Below are positions 28,244 through 32,726 of a DNA stretch of 32,726 nt, in pieces. Under the pieces are notes generated by a model. That model did not search any database, was not told the DNA's origin, and was given only the letters and a program-made list of their open reading frames with translations. The DNA is from Paracoccus nototheniae (lineage in GTDB: Bacteria > Pseudomonadota > Alphaproteobacteria > Rhodobacterales > Rhodobacteraceae). Both the position numbers and the translations under genes were made by a program. The stretch lies in assembly GCF_004335005.1 (NCBI RefSeq), contig NZ_RQRT01000051.1, positions 1 through 32,726 on the forward strand, in the 5' to 3' direction. How positions within the stretch are numbered: the stretch's first letter is position 1; the number at the start of each line of letters is the position of its first letter.

Positions 28244-29071
28244 TCAGTCCTTCTTGACGGTGGCGATATCGGGCGCGTCCACGGCCTTCATGCCGACAAC
28301 GTGATAGCCCGCATCGACGTGATGCGTCTCGCCGGTGACGCCCGCGCCAAGGCGCGACAGCAGGTAGAGGGCCGAATTTCCGACATCCTCGGTCGTGACA
28401 TTGCGTCGCAGCGGAGAGTTCAGCTCGTTCCATTTCATGATGTAACGGAAGTCGCCGATGCCGCTGGCGGCCAGCGTCTTGATGGGTCCGGCGCTGATCG
28501 CATTGACGCGGATATTGTCCTTGCCGAAATCCTCGGCCAGATAGCGGACCGATGCCTCGAGCGCAGCCTTGGCGACGCCCATGACGTTGTAATGCGGCAT
28601 GACGCGTTCGGCGCCGTAATAGGTCAGCGTCAGCATGGACCCGCCATCCGTCATCATCGCGGCGGCGCGGCGCGCCACGGCGGTAAAGGAATAAACGGAA
28701 ATATCCATTGTCATCATAAAGTTGTCGCGGGTTGTTTCAGCGTATCGACCCCGCAGCTGTTCCTTGTCGGAAAAGCCGATGGCGTGAACGATGAAATCCA
28801 GACCGTCCCATTCGGCGGCCAGATCGGCGAACAGCGTGTCGATGGATGCCTCGTCCGAGACGTCGCAGGGCAGGATCAGCGTGGACCCCAACTGGGCGGC
28901 CAGCGGACCCACGCGTTTCTTCAGCGCATCGCCCTGATAGCTGAAGGCCAGCTCGGCCCCCTCGCTGGCCAAAGCCTTGGCGATGCCCCAGGCAATCGAC
29001 TTGTCATTGGCCAGTCCCATGATAAGGCCGCGCTTGCCGGCCATCAGGCCTGACCTCTGCTCGCTTGACAT
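28244..29071 (-). CDS. fabI: Enoyl-[acyl-carrier-protein] reductase (NADH)
   Basis: It carries out the last reduction of each fatty acid elongation round. The 275-residue protein is a short-chain dehydrogenase with the FabI-type cofactor site GLANDKSIAWGIA (19-31). VHAIGF and the catalytic Tyr161 and Lys168 (YNVMGVAK, spacing six) follow, with an extra Tyr at 151-152 as in E. coli FabI. It heads the minus-strand fabI-lysE-gpt group and diverges from pdxH. A small inverted repeat, ACCGT-TTCG-ACGGT, lies about 23 bases upstream of its start. Confidence 0.96.
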   Translation of the reverse strand: MSSEQRSGLMAGKRGLIMGLANDKSIAWGIAKALASEGAELAFSYQGDALKKRVGPLAAQLGSTLILPCDVSDEASIDTLFADLAAEWDGLDFIVHAIGFSDKEQLRGRYAETTRDNFMMTMDISVYSFTAVARRAAAMMTDGGSMLTLTYYGAERVMPHYNVMGVAKAALEASVRYLAEDFGKDNIRVNAISAGPIKTLAASGIGDFRYIMKWNELNSPLRRNVTTEDVGNSALYLLSRLGAGVTGETHHVDAGYHVVGMKAVDAPDIATVKKD

Positions 29072-29150
29072 GACGTGTTCCCCGCGCTTTCAACCGTTTC
29101 GACGGTGATTAGGCCAACTGCCCTGCGGCAGCAAGCACAAGGACGATGCC

Positions 29151-29765
29151 ATGACGGACCGGACCGGACTCTTTGCGGGCGACGACCCCTTCGATATCGC
29201 CCGCGCCTGGCTGGAGGAGGCCCGCGCGACCGAGCCGAACGACCCCAATGCCATCGCGCTGTCCACGGTGGATACGGACGGGATGCCCGATGCCCGGATG
29301 GTGCTGCTGAAGGATATCGACGGGCAGGGGGGTGATGGCTCGTTCGTCTTTTACACCAATTACGACAGCGCCAAGGGCCGCCAGATCGATGCGACGGGCA
29401 AGGCCGCCTTTGTGATGCACTGGAAATCCCTGCGCCGCCAGATCCGGGTGCGTGGCACCGTCACCCGCGAGGAGGGGCCGCAGGCCGACGCCTATTACGA
29501 CAGCCGGGCGCTGCAAAGCAGGCTGGGGGCCTGGGCATCGCGTCAGTCGCAGCCGCTGGAGGCGCGCGTGACGCTGGTGGCCGAGGTCGCGAAAGCGGGC
29601 CTGCGCCATGGCACATCGCCCAAACGACCGCCGTTCTGGGGAGGCTTTCGCATCCGTCCGGTGCAGATCGAGTTCTGGGCGGACGGCGCCTTCCGGTTGC
29701 ATGACCGATTCCGTTGGTCTCGTGGGCCGGGTGGCCAATGGGATGTCATCCGGCTGTCGCCCTGA
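29151..29765 (+). CDS. pdxH: Pyridoxamine 5'-phosphate oxidase
   Basis: This FMN enzyme forms pyridoxal 5'-phosphate from the pyridoxine and pyridoxamine phosphates, supplying cofactor for enzymes such as the aminotransferase in this window. The 204 residues show the usual order: [23 protein letters not shown] (32-54), [44 protein letters not shown], and the C-terminal [14 protein letters not shown] plus HDRFRW. The start has AAGGACG just upstream. It diverges from fabI with a 79-base gap. Confidence 0.97.
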   Translation: MTDRTGLFAGDDPFDIARAWLEEARATEPNDPNAIALSTVDTDGMPDARMVLLKDIDGQGGDGSFVFYTNYDSAKGRQIDATGKAAFVMHWKSLRRQIRVRGTVTREEGPQADAYYDSRALQSRLGAWASRQSQPLEARVTLVAEVAKAGLRHGTSPKRPPFWGGFRIRPVQIEFWADGAFRLHDRFRWSRGPGGQWDVIRLSP

Positions 29766-29936
29766 ACCTTAGACGGTCTTGAAGATGGACCAGATGATAC
29801 CAAGATTGGCACAGTGGAGAATAACCGAGCGTCACGGTCGGAGATTAGGATGCTTTGGTGTCGTCCTGTATTGTAGTCGGATCAGACCGCTACTAATGTC
29901 CGCGACACGGCAAGAACGTGCGAAAACGGAAACGTA
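29766..29936 (+). other. A+T-richer leader of the cold-shock gene, with a possible 47-codon frame
   Basis: These 171 bases are about half G+C, clearly lower than the flanking genes. No firm promoter was found. One plus-strand frame, ATG 29794 to TAA 29937, gives 47 residues (MIPRLAQWRITERHGRRLG at its start). Its stop overlaps the cold-shock start as TAATG. The ribosome site for this frame is weak. It may be a chance frame, a small coupled gene, or simply a long 5' leader like those of other cold-shock genes. Confidence 0.4.
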
Positions 29937-30521
29937 ATGACTGATGAAGACAGCCTTAAGCTGGTGAATGGGTTGGTCAAATGGTTTGACCCGTCCAAAG
30001 GCTATGGCTTCATCCTGAATGACGACGGTGGAACGGACATTCTGTTGCACGCCAATGTGTTGCGCAACTTCGGTCGCAGTTCGATCGCCGATCAGTCACG
30101 GGTCTGCGTTCTTGTGCAGGAAACCAGCCGGGGCGTTCAGGCGGCCGAGGTGGTTTCGATCAAGCCCCCCGAAACCGATGGCCAGCCGCCGATCGCCGAT
30201 CTCGACATGGATATCATCGAGCATCTGGACACCCTTCCTCTGCGTCCGGCACGCGTCAAATGGTTCGACAAGTCCAAGGGTTTCGGATTCGCGAATATCT
30301 TTGGAAACTCTGAAGATGTTTTTATCCATATCGAAGTGCTGCGCCATTCCGGTTTTGCAGACCTTGCCATCGGCGAGGCAATCTGTGTGCGCGTCGTCGA
30401 AGGCCCCCGGGGCCTGATGGCGGCGCAGATTTCCGCGTGGGACAGCGGTCTGGCGACCGTCACGGCACAGGATGGTTCGGTTTCCGAACGGCAGGACAAG
30501 GCGGCCCAGGTTGCGGAATAG
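29937..30521 (+). CDS. Two-domain cold-shock (CspA-like) nucleic acid-binding protein
   Basis: The 194 residues contain two cold-shock domains joined by an acidic linker. Domain 1 (about 11-75) has WFDPSKGYGFI and DILLH; domain 2 (about 104-168) has WFDKSKGFGFANI and DVFIH. These are the RNP1 and RNP2 motifs that bind single-stranded RNA or DNA. A C-terminal tail is rich in Gln and Ala. Double-domain Csp proteins occur in alphaproteobacteria, where they are likely RNA chaperones; temperature control here is not shown. Its end overlaps the DUF192 gene by up to 50 bases, implying coupling. Confidence 0.93.
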   Translation: MTDEDSLKLVNGLVKWFDPSKGYGFILNDDGGTDILLHANVLRNFGRSSIADQSRVCVLVQETSRGVQAAEVVSIKPPETDGQPPIADLDMDIIEHLDTLPLRPARVKWFDKSKGFGFANIFGNSEDVFIHIEVLRHSGFADLAIGEAICVRVVEGPRGLMAAQISAWDSGLATVTAQDGSVSERQDKAAQVAE

Positions 30522-31035
30522 ACACCTTGCCGCCTGTCTTGCGGCGATCCTCTGTCTGGGTCAGGCCGCTGCCGCGCAGGATGTCGTGGCGCCCGCCGTG
30601 CAGGCTGAATGCCGCGCCGATGCCGCGCTGATCCGCACCGCGCCCGATCGTGCACTGTCCTTTGCCGTCGAGGTTGTCGATACGGTCGAGACGCGCGCGC
30701 AGGGTCTGATGTTTCGCCGCGACCTGCCCGCCGGGCGCGGCATGCTGTTCGTCTATCCCGAGCCGCAGCCGGTCAGCTTCTGGATGCGCAACACGCTGAT
30801 CCCGCTGGATATGGTCTTTCTGGACGCGCAAGGCGTGATTCGCCACATCCACCGGATGGCCCGGCCTCTGGACGAAACCCCGGTTCCGGGGGCTGCGGTC
30901 GGCGATCCCGATCCCGCCCGCCTTCTGGTGCTGGAAATTGCCGGGGGTGAGGCTGACCGTCTTGGCCTGCAGGCCGGTCAGGTGCTGGCCCATCCGGCCG
31001 TTCCGGCGGCAAACGCCGTCTGGCCCTGTCGCTAG
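30472..31035 (+). CDS. Secreted DUF192 protein
   Basis: The mature part matches DUF192: VEVVDTVETRAQGLMFR, GRGMLFVYPEPQPVSFWMRN, IPLDMVFLDAQGVI and LEIAGGEADRLGLQAGQ. Function of the family is not settled. The N-terminus is ambiguous. ATG 30472 gives 187 residues with a long basic lead (many Arg) before the hydrophobic core at 19-36, AAAAQ cleavage at about 35-36. TTG 30511 would give a shorter, more typical signal peptide. Either start lies inside the end of the cold-shock gene. A hairpin and tRNA-Pro follow directly. Confidence 0.85.
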   Translation: MVRFPNGRTRRPRLRNRHLAACLAAILCLGQAAAAQDVVAPAVQAECRADAALIRTAPDRALSFAVEVVDTVETRAQGLMFRRDLPAGRGMLFVYPEPQPVSFWMRNTLIPLDMVFLDAQGVIRHIHRMARPLDETPVPGAAVGDPDPARLLVLEIAGGEADRLGLQAGQVLAHPAVPAANAVWPCR

Positions 31036-31069
31036 GGCTTTTCTTGGCCGCGCGCTTGCGCTAAAGCCC
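31035..31069 (+). other. Inverted repeat between the DUF192 gene and tRNA-Pro
   Basis: GGGCTTT (31035-31041, touching the DUF192 stop) pairs with AAAGCCC (31063-31069) across 21 bases, within which further GC pairs can form. It could end the upstream transcript, or protect it, just ahead of the tRNA. The tRNA promoter must lie in the same 40-base gap, but no clear -35/-10 pair could be assigned. Confidence 0.4.
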
Positions 31070-31075
31070 ATTCGT

Positions 31076-31152
31076 CGGGGTGTAGCGCAGTCTGGTAGCG
31101 CGCCTGCTTTGGGAGCAGGATGTCGTAGGTTCGAATCCTATCGCCCCGACCA
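31076..31152 (+). tRNA. tRNA-Pro, anticodon TGG
   Basis: 77 bases fold as a full cloverleaf. Acceptor CGGGGTG (31076-31082) pairs with CGCCCCG with one G-T pair; discriminator A and an encoded CCA (31150-31152) follow. The anticodon stem CCTGC/GCAGG encloses the loop TTTGGGA with anticodon TGG. The T arm carries GTTCGAATC. A TGG anticodon reads CCN proline codons by wobble. Confidence 0.97.
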
Positions 31153-31316
31153 CAGACAACCCCCATCTTGGTCCGTTCTGCACGCCAGGGCATCAGCGCG
31201 GCGCATCCGCAGGCCGTCCCGAAATCTGATGGGAAATGCCCGACCTTTGCCATTGACCCCGGGTCTGCGACCGGAAACCCTGCGCGCATGACCCCCAGAC
31301 CGATTGCAGGAACCTG
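31153..31316. other. Gap between tRNA-Pro and chaC
   Basis: 164 bases without a supported gene. No duplicated tRNA 3' end, integrase gene or strong terminator is visible. It should contain the promoter of the ChaC-like gene, which I could not place with confidence. Confidence 0.4.
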
Positions 31317-32009
31317 ATGTCGCATCTTTGTCCGATTGTGCTGTCCGATGATCACGTCGCACGCGTCGTTCTTCCGGCCGAGGGGCATCTGCACGACCCC
31401 CTGTGGCGGATGCTGGAGGATGAGGATCTGGACCTGCTGGCGGCCCGACTGACCGAAGGACGGCCCCGGCCGATCCCGGTCTTTGCCTATGGCTCGTTGA
31501 TCTGGAATCCCGGCTTTGCGGTGCAGGATCAGCGGCGCGGATCGGCCATCGGCTGGCATCGCAGCTTTTCCATCTCGCTGGATCATTTTCGCGGCTCTCC
31601 GGAGCGGCCCGGCCTGATGCTGGCGCTTGCGCCGGGGGGCAGCTGCGACGGGCTGATTCTGGACGTCGCCGAGGATGCCGAGGCCGAATCCCTGCGCGCC
31701 ATCCTGCGCCGCGAACTGGTCGCCCATGAGCTGAGCGCCAATGCCTGCTGGATCGAGGTTCAGACCGAACGCGGTCGCGAACAGGCGCTGACCTTCTATG
31801 CCGATCCGGTTGGCACCCAACAGGCGCAGCTGAGCCTGCGCGAACAGGCGCAACGTCTGGCCCGCGCGGCGGGTGCGGCTGGATCGGGGGCCGAATATCT
31901 GCTGCGCACGGTGCGCGGGCTGCAGCAGCTGGGGATCTATGATCCCTATATCTGGACGCTGCAGCAGATGGTCGCCGAAGAGATCGAGGCCGCCGACCCC
32001 AGCCCATGA
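31317..32009 (+). CDS. chaC: Gamma-glutamylcyclotransferase (ChaC-like)
   Basis: ChaC-type enzymes degrade glutathione to 5-oxoproline and Cys-Gly. The 230-residue product has the substrate-loop motif FAYGSLIWNPGF (56-67), WHRSFSI, the family's FRGSPERPGLMLAL and GLILDVAE. Glu133 in ILRRELV is in the place expected of the catalytic glutamate. It ends AEEIEAADPSP, 22 bases before the convergent Hsp70-like gene. A CAGGAA sits upstream of ATG 31317. The gene name follows family likeness; activity on glutathione is inferred. Confidence 0.88.
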   Translation: MSHLCPIVLSDDHVARVVLPAEGHLHDPLWRMLEDEDLDLLAARLTEGRPRPIPVFAYGSLIWNPGFAVQDQRRGSAIGWHRSFSISLDHFRGSPERPGLMLALAPGGSCDGLILDVAEDAEAESLRAILRRELVAHELSANACWIEVQTERGREQALTFYADPVGTQQAQLSLREQAQRLARAAGAAGSGAEYLLRTVRGLQQLGIYDPYIWTLQQMVAEEIEAADPSP

Positions 32010-32031
32010 CGTCTTGTCTTGACGGGTGGCC

Positions 32032-32726
32032 TTATCGGGCGGCGGCGATGGCCAGCCCGTCGGTGACGGCGGTGAACACCTCGCTGAAGGAATGGCGCGC
32101 CTGCGGAAACCGCGCCCGCATCCTGTCCGACACCATCGACAGCAGGCTGGAGCCGCCCACATAAACGACATGTTCGATGCGATCCGCCGGCAGACCGGCC
32201 ATCAGCAGCGTCTGCGTGGCCCCGTCGGACAGCGCATCCGCATGGCGCGCAAGGCTGTCGGCCAGCGCATCGGCAGGCAGGGGGGCGGCCAAGCCCCGCT
32301 CGATCATGTCCAGCAGGATGCGGGGATCGGCGGTGCCCCCGTTGGCGGCGATCTTGCCCGCCTCGACCGCGAAGGCCAGATCATGGCCGATCTCATCCTC
32401 CAGCACCTTGTGCAGGCGGGACAGTTTCGCGGGTTCGACCGCCAGACGCACCATTTCGGCACTCATGCGGCGATTCTGCGGGGTATAGACAAAAGGGATT
32501 TTTTCCCATGTCGCCAGATCGTTGTAGATCGCATTGGGGGTGGACGAATGGCCCGGCCCCATCGCCTTGCGCAGCAGCGTGTTGCGGCCCAGCAGCGGCA
32601 TCACATGGTCGATATTGATCGCACGGTCGAAATCTGTGCCGCCGATCCGCACGCCATGATTGGCCAGAATCGTGACCCCGCCCGCCCCCGAGCTGAACAG
32701 CGAGAAATCCGAGGTGCCCCCCCCCA
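32032..32726 (-). CDS. Hsp70-family (YegD-like) protein, C-terminal part only
   Basis: The gene runs off the right edge, leaving about 231 residues. The visible part starts in the actin-like ATPase fold: GGTSDFSLFSSGAGGV (phosphate-2 loop), then VRIGGTDFDRAI, EAGKIAAN and the adenosine loop VVYVGGSSLLSMV. It ends LAIAAAR without the long substrate-binding domain of DnaK, which is the layout of the YegD-type Hsp70 relatives. The role of this group is poorly known. The codons at the window edge include a run of nine Gs (minus strand), a spot where sequencing errors are common. Confidence 0.85.
   Translation of the reverse strand, partial: GGGTSDFSLFSSGAGGVTILANHGVRIGGTDFDRAINIDHVMPLLGRNTLLRKAMGPGHSSTPNAIYNDLATWEKIPFVYTPQNRRMSAEMVRLAVEPAKLSRLHKVLEDEIGHDLAFAVEAGKIAANGGTADPRILLDMIERGLAAPLPADALADSLARHADALSDGATQTLLMAGLPADRIEHVVYVGGSSLLSMVSDRMRARFPQARHSFSEVFTAVTDGLAIAAAR

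Noticed and set aside
28236..28433. Upstream extension of the LysE-family gene.
   Set aside because: It runs antiparallel in meaning to fabI (same strand, other frame) and lacks membrane character; the exporter motif begins just after ATG 28235.
31132..31316. tRNA-Pro 3' end as an integration site for a mobile element.
   Set aside because: No integrase, no repeated tRNA end and no change in gene type follows; the next genes are ordinary chromosomal ones.

Overview
The window is about two-thirds G+C, has no mobile genes, and is packed with chromosomal housekeeping genes. It reads as a Rhodobacteraceae (alphaproteobacterial) chromosome, most likely Paracoccus or a close relative. The grounds are a class II type EPSP synthase, a trpGDC-moaC-moeA-lexA gene string, an alphaproteobacterial SOS box (GTTC-N7-GTTC) in front of lexA, a cdd-deoA-deoB-add-upp salvage operon, and a typical fusion-type malic enzyme. 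The genus is inference; the class and family level is well supported. Thirty-two protein genes and one tRNA gene are called; the first and last genes run off the window. No gene-free stretch exceeds 300 bases. Layout, left part (1-7.2 kb): the 3' end of a small envelope protein gene, an AlkD-like DNA repair gene (-), aroA (+), then prpE and maeB (both -), which handle propionyl/acetyl-CoA and C4-to-C3 flux. A terminator and a cluster of TTTGCAAA half-sites lie between maeB and prpE and suggest control by a short-chain fatty acyl-CoA regulator. Middle-left (7.2-14.7 kb): five nucleoside salvage genes (cdd, deoA, deoB, add, upp) with every junction overlapping, a SPOR-domain envelope protein, and the haem genes hemE (-) and hemC (+), which diverge from a 75-base region holding a perfect inverted repeat. 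Middle (14.7-20.4 kb, all -): trpG, trpD, ung, trpC, moaC, moeA, lexA. The order combines tryptophan synthesis, molybdenum cofactor synthesis and the SOS repressor; the DNA repair gene ung sits inside the trp genes. Middle-right (20.6-26.1 kb, all +): a proline/alanine-rich membrane-anchored protein that looks like the stalk of a YibQ-type divergent polysaccharide deacetylase without its enzyme domain, a class I aminotransferase, a PpiD-like periplasmic folding factor, and trpE. trpE and trpG are therefore transcribed apart from each other. Right part (26.2-32.7 kb): a secreted PRC-barrel protein with degenerate tandem repeats (-), gpt, a LysE-family exporter and fabI (an apparent - operon), pdxH, a two-domain cold-shock protein, a secreted DUF192 protein, tRNA-Pro(TGG), a ChaC-like gamma-glutamylcyclotransferase, and part of a YegD-like Hsp70 gene (-). 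The most unusual structural signal is a dispersed intergenic repeat, seen twice, that supplies the terminal serine codons and the stop codon of two unrelated genes, aroA and ung. I found no CRISPR array, phage, insertion sequence or obviously new multi-gene system.
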